The position numbers and the translations under genes are program-made. This document shows, piece after piece, positions 1 through 8,320 of a stretch of 36,109 nucleotides of DNA. How positions within the stretch are numbered: the stretch's first letter is position 1; every line of letters begins with the position of its first letter. A model generated the notes under the pieces. That model ran no database searches and was not told the origin of the DNA. It saw only the letters and a list, made by a program, of their open reading frames with translations. Source of the DNA: Candidatus Latescibacterota bacterium (lineage in GTDB: Bacteria; Latescibacterota; UBA2968; UBA8231); assembly GCA_020852055.1 (NCBI GenBank), contig JADZBP010000176.1, positions 1-36,109 of the forward strand, read 5' to 3'.

Positions 1-1
1 C

Positions 2-841
2 CTCTTGCCCGCCGACGTCGCCCGGCAGGATTCGACGGTGGTGGATCCGCAGCACAGCCTCAGTTTCTACGACGGCATGCAGTTCTTCTCCGCCCACGAC
101 CTGACCTTCTCGTGGAGCTACACCAACCTCAAGCCCACCTCCGACCGCTATCTCATGCCGGAAGGGCGCGGCCTGAACCTGCTCTACCGCTACTCGTTGG
201 CCACGGTGGCCGATTCCCTGGCCCAGCTCACCTCCACCGACGGCATCCCGCGCGATATGCTGGGGCCGGCCCAGCGCCATTTCCGGGTCAACGAATATGT
301 TGGCTCCTACGTGGAGAACCTGGGCCTGCCCTTCGACAATGTGATCTCGCTGCAGTTGATCGGCGCGTACCGCAACCTCAAGCTGAAGTCCTCCTTCGAC
401 CCGGAAGGCGGCTTCTTCGAGGGCCGCTACTATTGGCCGCTGCGCTATTACCTGGGCGGCCACAACTTCCTCAGCGGGTACCCGTACTTCACCAGTTCGG
501 GGACCAAGCTGGTCTACTGCCGGCTGGGGTACGCTTTCCCGCTCAGCCGGCGCCTGAGCAGCCAGTTCCTCAACTTCACCTTTGCCAAGTGTTACGCCGA
601 ACTCTTTGCCGAAGCCGGGGCGGTGGGCAATTTCAGCAACGCCCGCTGGGGGAAGCTGGACACCAAGGACTTCCTCTCGGACCTGGGCGCTGAGTTGCGC
701 ATGCAGGTTTTCACTTTCTATCGCATCCCGATGACCGCCTTCTTCCAGGTGGCCCGTCCGCTCAACCGCGACCGGGTGGAACGCGACCCCGAGGAGCGGC
801 CCATCGACAAATGGCGCTATTACTTTGGGTTGACCCTATGA
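2..841 (+). CDS. C-terminal part of an outer-membrane beta-barrel protein (TolB-like/surface-antigen type), 5'-truncated
   Basis: The reading frame is open at the left edge, so the gene begins before the window; the TTG at position 5 is probably not a start. The visible 279 or so residues alternate short polar and aromatic strands (for example RYYWPLRYYLGGHNFLSGYP) and end in WRYYFGLTL, as in outer-membrane barrel proteins. Such barrels in FCB-type bacteria often follow a PD40/TolB-like propeller, which would lie upstream and cannot be seen. The stop overlaps the next ATG (ATGA at 838-841), so downstream genes are probably translationally coupled. Barrel type is inferred from pattern, not from a decisive motif. 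Confidence 0.65.
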   Translation, partial: LLPADVARQDSTVVDPQHSLSFYDGMQFFSAHDLTFSWSYTNLKPTSDRYLMPEGRGLNLLYRYSLATVADSLAQLTSTDGIPRDMLGPAQRHFRVNEYVGSYVENLGLPFDNVISLQLIGAYRNLKLKSSFDPEGGFFEGRYYWPLRYYLGGHNFLSGYPYFTSSGTKLVYCRLGYAFPLSRRLSSQFLNFTFAKCYAELFAEAGAVGNFSNARWGKLDTKDFLSDLGAELRMQVFTFYRIPMTAFFQVARPLNRDRVERDPEERPIDKWRYYFGLTL

Positions 842-966
842 TGAAAACCGATCTGCGCCAGCAGGCGCTGCGCCTCAAGATCCTCCAGTTGCTCCGCACC
901 CATGCCAGCCAGCGGCAATTGCGGGAGGCCGCCCTTTGCTGGCGTCAGTTGGTGCGGCCCAATTGA
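838..966 (+). CDS. tiny coupled ORF, 42 residues, function unknown
   Basis: ATG overlaps the stop of the barrel gene (ATGA). It encodes a basic, Leu/Gln-rich helical peptide starting MMKTDLRQQALRLKILQLL. No Shine-Dalgarno is visible, so translation would depend on coupling. The stop at 964-966 lies one base before the ATG of the next small ORF in another frame. Conceptually joining the two frames near 955-965 gives one helical basic protein of about 98 residues. This may therefore be the front half of a frameshifted gene rather than a separate gene. No family recognised. Confidence 0.4.
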   Translation: MMKTDLRQQALRLKILQLLRTHASQRQLREAALCWRQLVRPN

Positions 967-967
967 G

Positions 968-1138
968 ATGCTCAAGCTGATGCGTTTTCCGCGCGGCAAC
1001 AACCGCAACCGGCCGCTCAAACGGCTGGCCGCCGCCGATCTCGATTCGCCCCAGGAGGTGGGCCGGCTTTTCCGGCGCTTCTGGCGCGAGCGGCAGCGGC
1101 AGTCGCGGGTAATGGAGGAGGGCGCGCCATGGGCATAA
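968..1138 (+). CDS. small basic protein, 56 residues, function unknown (possibly second half of a split gene)
   Basis: From ATG 968 the product begins MLKLMRFPRGNNRNRP and is rich in Arg, ending with RQRQSRVMEEGAPWA. The frame is open upstream to about 902, which would allow fusion to the preceding ORF after a single-base indel. It overlaps the next gene by 10 bases, and the next gene's strong ribosome binding site (GGAGGAGG at about 1113-1120) lies inside it. No signal peptide, membrane segment or known domain is visible. Confidence 0.4.
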   Translation: MLKLMRFPRGNNRNRPLKRLAAADLDSPQEVGRLFRRFWRERQRQSRVMEEGAPWA

Positions 1139-1716
1139 GGGGTCTGCTGCTGGGTCTGCTGCTGGCCGGCTGCGGGGGCAGTCCGCAACCGCCGGCCGAC
1201 AACCAGCCCGATCCGGTGGCCCAGGCCGTGGCCGCTGGCGCGCGGGTGGACACCGTCGGCATCCTCAACCTGGCCGACGCCGACACCCTCAACCAGGACG
1301 AGGGCCTGACCATCGTCGAGACCACCATCAGCTTCCCGCCCGAGGCGGCCGACGCGGAGGTCTTCGCCTGGGAGTTCAATGCCGAGGAGTTGCGGCCGGT
1401 GAAGCTGCTGATCATGCGCTTCGATACCACCCGCGACAACCTCGAAATGGTGGGGGAGAGCGAGCTAGTGGTGCCCAGGCAGAAGGGTCTCAACCGCTTC
1501 GTGCTGCGCGAGCCCATCCCCATCAAGCCGCGCGATCTGTACGGGATCTACCAGCCCGAAGCCGGGGCCATCCCCTTCAAAAAAGTGCACAACTGGAAAA
1601 CCCTGATCACCATCAAGCCCCTGACCCGTCCGTGGATGAAGCGCGACCTGTTTTCGATGTACGGCTGGCGCTACGCGTTGCGGGTCTTCTGGCGCAAGGA
1701 GCAGGCAGGACAATGA
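1129..1716 (+). CDS. lipoprotein, function unknown
   Basis: 195 residues. The N-terminus is a lipoprotein signal peptide with lipobox LLAGC, the acylated Cys being residue 15, so the mature protein should be anchored in a membrane from the periplasmic side. The start is well supported by GGAGGAGG about 8 bases upstream of the ATG. The mature part mixes beta-strand-like stretches with a basic, aromatic C-terminus (WMKRDLFSMYGWRYALRVFW). The stop overlaps the ATG of the TPR lipoprotein (ATGA at 1713-1716). Its place between an outer-membrane protein and a TPR lipoprotein suggests an envelope role. I do not recognise the family. Confidence 0.75.
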   Translation: MGIRGLLLGLLLAGCGGSPQPPADNQPDPVAQAVAAGARVDTVGILNLADADTLNQDEGLTIVETTISFPPEAADAEVFAWEFNAEELRPVKLLIMRFDTTRDNLEMVGESELVVPRQKGLNRFVLREPIPIKPRDLYGIYQPEAGAIPFKKVHNWKTLITIKPLTRPWMKRDLFSMYGWRYALRVFWRKEQAGQ

Positions 1717-2432
1717 ACGCGGTGTGGAGGATGGGGCTTGCGGCCCTGGTGGCATTGGGTGGCTGTGGCACCAAACGCGAGGAGAACGCCGACCCGGCCC
1801 AGGCCCAGTTGCAGCAGGCGGTGGTTCAGCTGCAGGAGCAGCTCAAGGAGCAACCGGGTTCGCCCCTGTTGCACTTTCAGGTGGGCCAGCTCTACGACCG
1901 GTACGGCCAGGCCGATTCGGCGGTGGCGGCGTACCGGCGGGCCATCGCCCTGGAGGAAGGGTTCACCGAGGCGCACTTCAATCTGGCGGCGGTCTACTAT
2001 ACCCAGGGCCGCACCCAGGAGGCGATTGCGGCCTACCAGCAGGCGTTGCGCTTCCGCCCCGATTTTGCGACTGCGTACAACAACCTAGGTTTCATCTACA
2101 AAAAAACCGGCGACCTCGACCAGGCCGAGGCCGCCTATATCCAGGCCATTCGCAGCGATTCCAGTTTCTACGAAGCCTACAACAACCTGGGACAGGTCTA
2201 CAAGCAGCGCGAGCACTTCGACCTGGCCCAGCCGCTCTTCCGCAAGGCCATTGCCCTCAAACCCGGCTTTCCCGAGGCCTACGTCAACCTGGCCAGGGCC
2301 TGCCAGGCACTGGGGCAGCGCGCCGAGGAGGAGCAGACCCTCAACGCCTACCTGGCGCAGTTCGGGCAGGAAGCCCAGTACAGTTCCTTTGCCCGCGACC
2401 GCCTGCGCGAACTGGCCAGGGTCCAGCGTTAG
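1713..2432 (+). CDS. TPR-repeat lipoprotein
   Basis: 239 residues from the ATG overlapping the previous stop; the frame is open further upstream, but only this start yields a signal peptide. Lipobox LGGC puts the lipidated Cys at residue 18. A short Gln-rich coiled segment is followed by about five consecutive 34-residue tetratricopeptide repeats (about residues 50-220), with typical W/Y-G-A-P positions such as AYNNLGFIYKKTGDLDQAEAAY. TPR lipoproteins scaffold protein complexes in the envelope; the partner is unknown, though the coupled lipoprotein and barrel protein are natural candidates. The gene ends before a hairpin that separates it from the convergent VOC gene. Confidence 0.85.
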   Translation: MNAVWRMGLAALVALGGCGTKREENADPAQAQLQQAVVQLQEQLKEQPGSPLLHFQVGQLYDRYGQADSAVAAYRRAIALEEGFTEAHFNLAAVYYTQGRTQEAIAAYQQALRFRPDFATAYNNLGFIYKKTGDLDQAEAAYIQAIRSDSSFYEAYNNLGQVYKQREHFDLAQPLFRKAIALKPGFPEAYVNLARACQALGQRAEEEQTLNAYLAQFGQEAQYSSFARDRLRELARVQR

Positions 2433-2465
2433 GGACACGGCTTTCCCGCCCCACCGCCCTTCCGG

Positions 2466-2494
2466 CGCAGCGCCCGCCAGGCTGGGGCGCTGCG
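2466..2494. terminator. hairpin between convergent genes, possible bidirectional terminator
   Basis: Perfect 10-bp inverted repeat (CGCAGCGCCC at 2466-2475 with GGGCGCTGCG at 2485-2494) with a 9-base loop, between the TPR lipoprotein stop and the VOC gene stop. No T-run follows on either strand, so it may need Rho or act only as a 3'-end stabiliser. Confidence 0.4.
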
Positions 2495-2495
2495 A

Positions 2496-2870
2496 CTAGC
2501 GGTCCCGCTCGAAAAGCTGCAGGTTCATCTCGTTGGGCCCCTCGAAGAAGGCCAGGCGGATGCCGGAGTCGCCCGCCGGCGCCGGATCGCCCTTGACCTT
2601 GACCCCCTTGCCCTTGAGTTCCGCCACCGCCTGATCGGCATTGTCCACCCGGAAGGAAATGTGGTGGAAGCCCACCGGGGCCTTCATGGTCTTGGCGGGC
2701 ATCAGCTCCAGGATGATGCCGTTGCCGGCCTGCAGAAAGACAAAATCCCCGTCGCCCTCGTTGGGGAAGCGTTCCACCACCTTCAGGCCCAGCTTCTCGG
2801 TATAGAACTTCACGCCGGCCTCGATATCGTCGGTGACGATGGCGATCTTGTGCAGATTGTTGATACTCAT
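2496..2870 (-). CDS. VOC-superfamily protein (glyoxalase/methylmalonyl-CoA epimerase-like)
   Basis: 124 residues, starting MSINNLHKIAIVTDD; AAGGAG lies upstream and the ATG overlaps the stop of the synthase gene by 4 bases (TCAT on the plus strand). Two beta-alpha-beta-beta-beta modules are visible: residues 5-58 and 67-121. Metal ligands expected for the family are H7, E55 and H69/H70; the fourth ligand position, usually Glu, appears to be Gln118 in MNLQLFER. Possible activities include lactoylglutathione lyase, methylmalonyl-CoA epimerase or another VOC isomerase; the sequence alone does not decide. It is the last gene of the minus-strand run. Confidence 0.8.
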   Translation of the reverse strand: MSINNLHKIAIVTDDIEAGVKFYTEKLGLKVVERFPNEGDGDFVFLQAGNGIILELMPAKTMKAPVGFHHISFRVDNADQAVAELKGKGVKVKGDPAPAGDSGIRLAFFEGPNEMNLQLFERDR

Positions 2871-3406
2871 GGCGCACTCCTTTGGGTTGGGGTAGTAGGG
2901 GTGGTGCGGAGCAGTTTCCAGTAGCCGGCGCTGGAGGCGAGGATCAGCAACCCCGCGAGGTAAACCAGCACCTGACCCATGACGGGAGGGACCGGGAACA
3001 CGTAGGCGAGCACGGACAGCCCCATACAGACGGTGGTGTATTTGCCCAGGCGGTTGGCGGGGATCACCAGGCTGCGCCGCCGCCACAGGTACAGGCCGAC
3101 GCTGAGGATCACCAGGTCGCGCAGCAGCAGCAGCAGCACCAACCAGAGGGGAAAGCCCCGCCAGAGGACCAAGCCCACGCCCACGCTGGCCAGCACGATC
3201 TTGTCGGCGACTGGGTCGATGATCTGTCCCACCCGCGAGGGCTGGCCCCAGCGGCGGGCCACATAGCCGTCGACGATATCGCTCAGGCCCATCACCAGGA
3301 TCAGGCCCAGGGTGGTGGCCGAAGGGGTCTGGCCCTCGCTGGCTAGGCCCTGCAGTACGAAGGGGATCAGCAGGACGCGCAGGGCGCTGAGCAGATTGGC
3401 TGCCAT
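2867..3406 (-). CDS. pgsA: CDP-alcohol phosphatidyltransferase, PgsA-like
   Basis: 179 residues with several hydrophobic helices. The complete CDP-alcohol phosphotransferase signature is present: D43, D46, G47, A50, R51, G60, D64 and D68 in SDIVDGYVARRW...GQIIDPVADK. The family transfers a phosphatidyl group from CDP-diacylglycerol to an alcohol in the inner membrane. Phosphatidylglycerophosphate synthase is the likeliest member for this length, but phosphatidylinositol-phosphate-type synthases share the motif, so the substrate is inferred. It lies 9 bases downstream of recN and overlaps the VOC gene by 4 bases. Confidence 0.82.
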   Translation of the reverse strand: MAANLLSALRVLLIPFVLQGLASEGQTPSATTLGLILVMGLSDIVDGYVARRWGQPSRVGQIIDPVADKIVLASVGVGLVLWRGFPLWLVLLLLLRDLVILSVGLYLWRRRSLVIPANRLGKYTTVCMGLSVLAYVFPVPPVMGQVLVYLAGLLILASSAGYWKLLRTTPTTPTQRSAP

Positions 3407-3415
3407 CGGCAGGTC

Positions 3416-5107
3416 CTAACGCAGCAGCTCCTGGGCGTGTTGCCTGGCGCTGTCCGAGACCTTTTCGCCGGCCAGGAGCTGGGCCAGTTCCTCGGCGCGC
3501 CCCTGCTCGTTGAGCCGGTGCACCTCGGTGAAGGTGCGGCCCCGCGCCTGGCGCTTGCGCACCGAGAAGTGGGTGTGGGCCAGGCCGGCGATCTGCGGCA
3601 GATGGGTGATGGCGATGATCTGGTGCGAGGCGGCCAGGGCCCGCAACTTCTTGCCCACCGCCGTGGCCACCCGGCCTGAGACCCCGGTGTCGATCTCGTC
3701 GAAGACCAGGATGAAGACCCGGTCCTGGTCGGCGATGACCTCCTTGAGGGCCAGCATCAGGCGCGACAGCTCGCCGCCCGAAGCGGTGCGCGCCAGGGGC
3801 CGGGGGGTCTCCCCCACGTTGGGCGAGATATAGAACTCCGCTCGTTCCATGCCTCTCTCGTCGGCGTGCCAGCGCTGGCCGTCGCGCAACACCGGGCCCT
3901 CTGCCTGGGCTTCTTCCTGCAATTGCACCGAGAAAACCGTCTGCTCCATGCCCAGTTTACCCAGGCTCTTCTCCACTACCGCCGACAGCGCCTTGGCCGC
4001 CTTGCGCCTGCCGGCCGACAACACCAGGCAAGCCTCGGCGAAACGCTGTTGCAGCGCGGCGGTCTCGGCCTCGGTGCGGCGCAGATCCTCGTCGAGCTGG
4101 CCGGCCCGGCTCTCCTGGTGTTCCAGCTGGCGGACCAGCTCCAGCACCGCCTCGGGCGAGCCGCCGTATTTGTGGCTGAGCCGGCGCAGCCCGTCGAGGC
4201 GTTCGTTCACCTCGGCGCGGCGTTCGGGGCTGGTTTCGAGGTGGCGGGTGTAGTCGCCCAGGCCGCCGGCCAGGTCCTCGACCCGGTAGACCAGATCGGT
4301 GAGGGCGGCGGCCTGTGGCTGCAGGCGCGGGTCGGTTTCGGCCAGGCGTTCGAGCTGGCGGCGGGCCTTGGCCAGCAACTCGGCCACCGAGCCTTCGGCC
4401 TGGTAGAGCAGCTCGCAGAGTTGGGCGCTGGTCTCGGCCAGGGTTTCGAGGTTTTCGAGCACCTTGAGTTCCTGGGCCAGCTTTTCCTCCTCGCCAGGTC
4501 GGGGGTCTAGCTGGCGAATCTCCTGCAGTTGGAAGGCGCGCAACTCCTCGGCCCGGCGCAGGTGCTCGCGCTCGGCGCGCAAGGCCTCGGCCCGCTGGCG
4601 GCTCTGGCCCCAGGCGGCGTACAGGCGGGCCACTTCGGTGGTCTGGGGGGCGAGGCCGCCAAAGGCGTCGAGGAAGACGGCGTGCAGGCTGGTGTCGAGC
4701 AGGGAGTGGTGCTCGTGCTGGCTGTGCAGATCGGCCAGCAGGGCGCCCACCTGCTTGAGCTGCTTGAGGGAGAGGGTGAGGCCGTTGGCGAAGGCGCGGG
4801 TGCGGCCGGCCGAGAGTTCGCGGCGCAGCACCAGTTGCCCCTCCTCGAGGGCGGCGCCGGCCTCCTCAAGGCGGGCGGCCACCGGATGGTCGGCGGGGAA
4901 TTCGAAGATGCCCTCGACGATGGCCTTGTCGGCGCCGCTGCGCACCAGCTCGGCGCCGGCCTGGCCGCCGAGCACGGACTCGAGGGCGCTGAGCACAATC
5001 GACTTGCCCGCCCCGGTCTCCCCGGTGATGGTGTTGAAGCCGGGGCCGAATTCGAGCCGGGCTTCCTCGATGAGCACGAAGTTCTTGATGTAGAGACGGG
5101 TCAGCAT
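3416..5107 (-). CDS. recN: DNA repair ATPase RecN
   Basis: 563 residues, normal for RecN. This SMC-like ATPase acts in recombinational repair of double-strand breaks. Walker A is GETGAGKS at residues 29-36, the ABC signature region TASGGELSRLMLALK is near residue 442, and Walker B DEIDTGVSG is near 468. The centre (about 150-370) is Glu/Leu/Arg-rich coiled coil. It follows xseB by 8 bases, the frequent xseA-xseB-recN neighbourhood in bacteria. Stop codon is TAG. Confidence 0.96.
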   Translation of the reverse strand: MLTRLYIKNFVLIEEARLEFGPGFNTITGETGAGKSIVLSALESVLGGQAGAELVRSGADKAIVEGIFEFPADHPVAARLEEAGAALEEGQLVLRRELSAGRTRAFANGLTLSLKQLKQVGALLADLHSQHEHHSLLDTSLHAVFLDAFGGLAPQTTEVARLYAAWGQSRQRAEALRAEREHLRRAEELRAFQLQEIRQLDPRPGEEEKLAQELKVLENLETLAETSAQLCELLYQAEGSVAELLAKARRQLERLAETDPRLQPQAAALTDLVYRVEDLAGGLGDYTRHLETSPERRAEVNERLDGLRRLSHKYGGSPEAVLELVRQLEHQESRAGQLDEDLRRTEAETAALQQRFAEACLVLSAGRRKAAKALSAVVEKSLGKLGMEQTVFSVQLQEEAQAEGPVLRDGQRWHADERGMERAEFYISPNVGETPRPLARTASGGELSRLMLALKEVIADQDRVFILVFDEIDTGVSGRVATAVGKKLRALAASHQIIAITHLPQIAGLAHTHFSVRKRQARGRTFTEVHRLNEQGRAEELAQLLAGEKVSDSARQHAQELLR

Positions 5108-5115
5108 CGGGCGGC

Positions 5116-5388
5116 TCAGGCGTCCTCGGGCTCCGGGGCATCCTCCTCGCCGTCGAGGAACTCCAGGTTGAAACCGCCCTCGCCGTCGTCGCGCAGAACC
5201 TGCACCCGTTTGCGGGCTTGGTCCAGGTGGCGGGCGCAGGAGCGGGAGGCGGCGACGCCGCGCTCGAAAACCTGCAGGGCGTCCTCCAGCGAGAGCTCGC
5301 CCTGTTCGAGGCGAGCGGCGCTCTCTTCGAGTTGCGCGAGGGCCTCTTCGAAGGAGGCGGGCTGCTCGGCCGCTGGCTCTTCACTCAT
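5116..5388 (-). CDS. xseB: exodeoxyribonuclease VII small subunit
   Basis: 90 residues. The conserved core SFEEALAQLEESAARLEQGELSLEDAL is the family's helical hairpin, and several small subunits bind each XseA chain. The C-terminal tail (about 70-90) is highly acidic. The start overlaps the xseA stop by 8 bases, indicating coupled translation, as expected for subunits of one enzyme. Confidence 0.94.
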   Translation of the reverse strand: MSEEPAAEQPASFEEALAQLEESAARLEQGELSLEDALQVFERGVAASRSCARHLDQARKRVQVLRDDGEGGFNLEFLDGEEDAPEPEDA

Positions 5389-6667
5389 CGTTTACTTCCT
5401 CCACACGGCAAAGGGCCCGGCCCCGGGCAAAACGCAGGACCAGCGGGTCACCGGCCTGCAACTGCTGCTGGCTGCGGACCTGCCGGCCGTCGGGGCGTTG
5501 CACATAGGCGAACCCCCGGCTGAGGTTGGCCAGGGGGCTGCGTGCCTCCAGGCGCAGCGCCGCCCGGTCGAGGCGCTCGACGAGCACCCGCAGGCGGCGG
5601 TCGAGGGCAGTGGTCAGGGTCTGAAGCTGTTCGTCGGCGTACTGGCTGCGCTCCTCGAGGTGGTCGCGCAACTGTTGCCACAGGCGGCTGGGGGAGGCCT
5701 GCTCCAGGCGCTGCTGGCGGGCCTCCAGTTCGTAGTCCATCGCGCGTTCGAGGCGCCGGCGCAACCCGGCCACCTGCTGGTGCAGCACGCCGTAATCCTG
5801 GGCCACCACCTCGGCAGCGGCCGAAGGGGTCGGGGCGCGGTAGTCGGCCACATAATCGGCGATGGTGTAGTCCACCTCGTGGCCCACCGCCGAGATCACC
5901 GGTTTGGACGAGGCGTAGATGGCGCGGGCCACCACCTCCTCATTGAAAGGCCACAGATCCTCCGGCGAACCGCCACCGCGACCGACGATCAATATATCCA
6001 CCTCGGTATGGCGGTTCAAGTCGGCGATGCCCCGGGCGATCTCCTCGGCGGCGCCCACCCCCTGCAACTTGGCCGGGCGCAGGATGACCTGCACTCCGGG
6101 GGCCCGCCGGCCCAGCACGTTGATGATGTCGCGGATGACCGCCCCGGTGGGGGAGGTGACCACTCCCACCTGGCGAGGGAAGCGGGGCAGGGGGCGTTTG
6201 CGTTCCTGGGCGAAGAGGCCCTCGGCCTCGAGGCGGGCCTTGAGCTGTTCGAAGGCCAGGGCCAGTTCGCCCACTCCGGCCGGCTGCAGGCGCTGGGCGC
6301 GGAACTGGTAGGTGCCGCGCGGGGGGTACACCGTGAGCTGGCCGTAGACCATGACCTTCATGCCCGGCTCGGGGGCGAAGTTGAGGTCGCGGCTCTGGAA
6401 CTTGAAGAGCACGCAGTCGAGCTGGCTGCCCTCATCCTTGAGCGAGAAGTAGCGGTGGCCCGAGGGCTGGAGGGTGAACTTGGAGATCTCGCCGATGACC
6501 CAGCAGGGTGGCAGGCTCTCGAGGAACTCCTTCACCTGGCCGGTGAGCTGGGAGACGGTGAAGGGGGCGTCCATGGTGGCGCCGGGACCGACGAATTCCA
6601 TAGGGGATAACAGGCGAGGGGGTGAGGTGGAGAGAGGGTACGGCGAAAGCAGCATCCGGTCAAGCAT
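5381..6667 (-). CDS. xseA: exodeoxyribonuclease VII large subunit
   Basis: Catalytic subunit of the nuclease that degrades single-stranded DNA. The OB-fold domain starts at FTVSQLTGQVKEFLESLP and includes GEISKF and GHRYFSLKDE; the catalytic region has VGVVTSPTGAVIRDI, VGRGGGSPEDLWPFNEE and SAVGHEVDYTIADYVAD, followed by a coiled-coil region. The frame allows starts at 6667, 6601 and 6574. Homologues usually start just before FTVSxL, favouring 6574, but only 6667 has a recognisable ribosome binding site (GAGGGG) and sits 9 bases after the sialidase stop, so that start is given. The first 30 or so residues are doubtful. Confidence 0.93.
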   Translation of the reverse strand: MLDRMLLSPYPLSTSPPRLLSPMEFVGPGATMDAPFTVSQLTGQVKEFLESLPPCWVIGEISKFTLQPSGHRYFSLKDEGSQLDCVLFKFQSRDLNFAPEPGMKVMVYGQLTVYPPRGTYQFRAQRLQPAGVGELALAFEQLKARLEAEGLFAQERKRPLPRFPRQVGVVTSPTGAVIRDIINVLGRRAPGVQVILRPAKLQGVGAAEEIARGIADLNRHTEVDILIVGRGGGSPEDLWPFNEEVVARAIYASSKPVISAVGHEVDYTIADYVADYRAPTPSAAAEVVAQDYGVLHQQVAGLRRRLERAMDYELEARQQRLEQASPSRLWQQLRDHLEERSQYADEQLQTLTTALDRRLRVLVERLDRAALRLEARSPLANLSRGFAYVQRPDGRQVRSQQQLQAGDPLVLRFARGRALCRVEEVNDE

Positions 6668-6676
6668 CCATGCCCC

Positions 6677-8305
6677 TCACCCCGGCGGCAGCGGCTCCAG
6701 CCCGGAGGCGGTGACCCGCAGGCGCTGGGCCCGCATCAGCGACTCGTAGGAATCCCAGTACACGTAGAGCACCACGTCGGGTTCCACCTCGACCATGGCG
6801 CCCATACACCACAGGCCGCTGTCGATGAGGGTGCCCTGATCCCAGGTGTGGCCCTCGTCGTGGCTGAGGTTGAGGCTCAGCGAGGGCAGGCGGTGGGCCA
6901 CCAGCACCGCCCCCGAGCGGGTGCGCAGCATGTTGGGGGTGGCGTATCCGGGGAAGGCGCCCGGCACGCAGGGCCCCCAGGTGGCGCCTCCGTCGCGGGA
7001 CCAGGTCTCCCACATCCAGGGCGAGAAGATGGGGCGGACCAGGGCCAGGATGCCCCCGTCGCTCATCTGGGCGGCGCAAACCTCGGTCAGGTCGAGGTTG
7101 CCGGGCACCGCTTTGCCCTCGCGGTCGAGGCCCTGGTTGTCCACGTTGATCGGGGCCGACCAGGTGCGGCCCTCGTCGCTGGAGCGCACCGAGTAGGCCT
7201 GGCAGTGGGCGCTGCCCCAGGTCCAGGGGCCGTGTAAATCGCCCAGGGCGTAGCCGCCGTAGAGGAGCAGCACCATACTGCCGTCGGCCAGGTTGAGCGC
7301 TGCCTGCGGCCCCAGGTGCAGCTTCTCCACCATCGGCACGCCCAGGGGGATATTGGTGGGCACCGGGGCCGCCCAGCTGCGCGCCCCGTCGGTCGATTCG
7401 GCGATGGCGTAGCCGCTCTCGCCGCGCAGCAGGGCGATGAGCCGGCCGGCCGGGGTGTGGTGCAGGCGCGGCGGCCACCAGGCCTGCACCGGGCCGGCGA
7501 CCACCTGCAGGGCTTCGGGGGCCGACCAGCTGCGCCCCCCGTCGGTGGAGCGCACCAGCAACTGGCTGCCCTGTTCGTCGGTGGTGGTGCCGGTGCTGGC
7601 CTGCAGGGTATAGGAGAGCAGCACCTCGCCGCCGGGCAGGCGCACCAGGTCCTGGGGCTTCTGCCAGATCCGCTCCTGCGGGACCGGGTAAGTCCAGTTG
7701 CGCGGCTGCCGGGTCTGCGGGTCCCAGGCCGGGCCGGACGCCGGGGCGCCCGAAACCCGCACCTGGCGGATCTGGGCGTTGCCCGTCAGGTACAGCCCCA
7801 CCCGGCCGGGGCCCGGATAGGTATCGTCGCTGGCCTCGAACACGCCGTGGTCCCCGATGCGGGCGCTGAGGCGGTTGCGCTCCAGGCGGATCTCGGCGCG
7901 CATCCATTCGCGCGGCACGCTGGGCACGCGGCGCACCAGTTCCAGCTTGATGCGCTTGAGGTACCCGGTGTGGTCCATCTTCGAGAAGGCGGCCCAGAAG
8001 TGCTGGGAGCGGCTGGCCTGGCCGCAGTCGGGCAGATGGAAGAGGTAGAAGTCGCGCTCGTTGCGGGCCCGCAGGACAATGCCGATGTCCGAGTGCGGGG
8101 TGAGCCGGAACTCGAAACTCACCTGCAGGTCTTGGTAGGTCTGGTCGAGGGCAAAGGCGTGGTGGTGGCCCTGGATGCGCTCCCCGTCCTGGCGGCGCAG
8201 GTCCTGGGGCACCAGCAGCTCGCCCTGCTCCCCGTCCTGCCAGGGGGCGTTGGTGAAGTGCCAGTTGCCGGTGCCGATCCTCAGGGTGGTGCCTGCATGC
8301 TCCAT
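6677..8305 (-). CDS. sialidase-like (BNR/Asp-box) protein with N-terminal concanavalin-like domain
   Basis: 542 residues. The first 190 or so resemble a laminin-G/concanavalin-like (DUF1080-type) fold (LQVSFEFRLTPHSDIGIVLR). The rest is a six-bladed sialidase-type propeller with five Asp-boxes of the form S-x-D-x-G-x-x-W: STDGGRSW (about 253), STDGARSW (305), SSDEGRTW (375), SRDGGATW (435), SHDEGHTW (480). Such proteins cleave or bind glycans. No signal peptide is visible, so it appears cytoplasmic, which is odd for an exosialidase. It follows the aldolase by 15 bases with an AAGG ribosome binding site. Substrate unknown. Confidence 0.82.
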   Translation of the reverse strand: MEHAGTTLRIGTGNWHFTNAPWQDGEQGELLVPQDLRRQDGERIQGHHHAFALDQTYQDLQVSFEFRLTPHSDIGIVLRARNERDFYLFHLPDCGQASRSQHFWAAFSKMDHTGYLKRIKLELVRRVPSVPREWMRAEIRLERNRLSARIGDHGVFEASDDTYPGPGRVGLYLTGNAQIRQVRVSGAPASGPAWDPQTRQPRNWTYPVPQERIWQKPQDLVRLPGGEVLLSYTLQASTGTTTDEQGSQLLVRSTDGGRSWSAPEALQVVAGPVQAWWPPRLHHTPAGRLIALLRGESGYAIAESTDGARSWAAPVPTNIPLGVPMVEKLHLGPQAALNLADGSMVLLLYGGYALGDLHGPWTWGSAHCQAYSVRSSDEGRTWSAPINVDNQGLDREGKAVPGNLDLTEVCAAQMSDGGILALVRPIFSPWMWETWSRDGGATWGPCVPGAFPGYATPNMLRTRSGAVLVAHRLPSLSLNLSHDEGHTWDQGTLIDSGLWCMGAMVEVEPDVVLYVYWDSYESLMRAQRLRVTASGLEPLPPG

Positions 8306-8320
8306 GGGGGACCTTCCCTT

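Noticed and set aside
4529-6610. 693-residue plus-strand ORF opposite recN/xseB/xseA
   Set aside because: Antisense shadow of three clearly identified genes; composition is Gly/Ala/Leu-rich with no domain pattern, as expected in GC-rich DNA.
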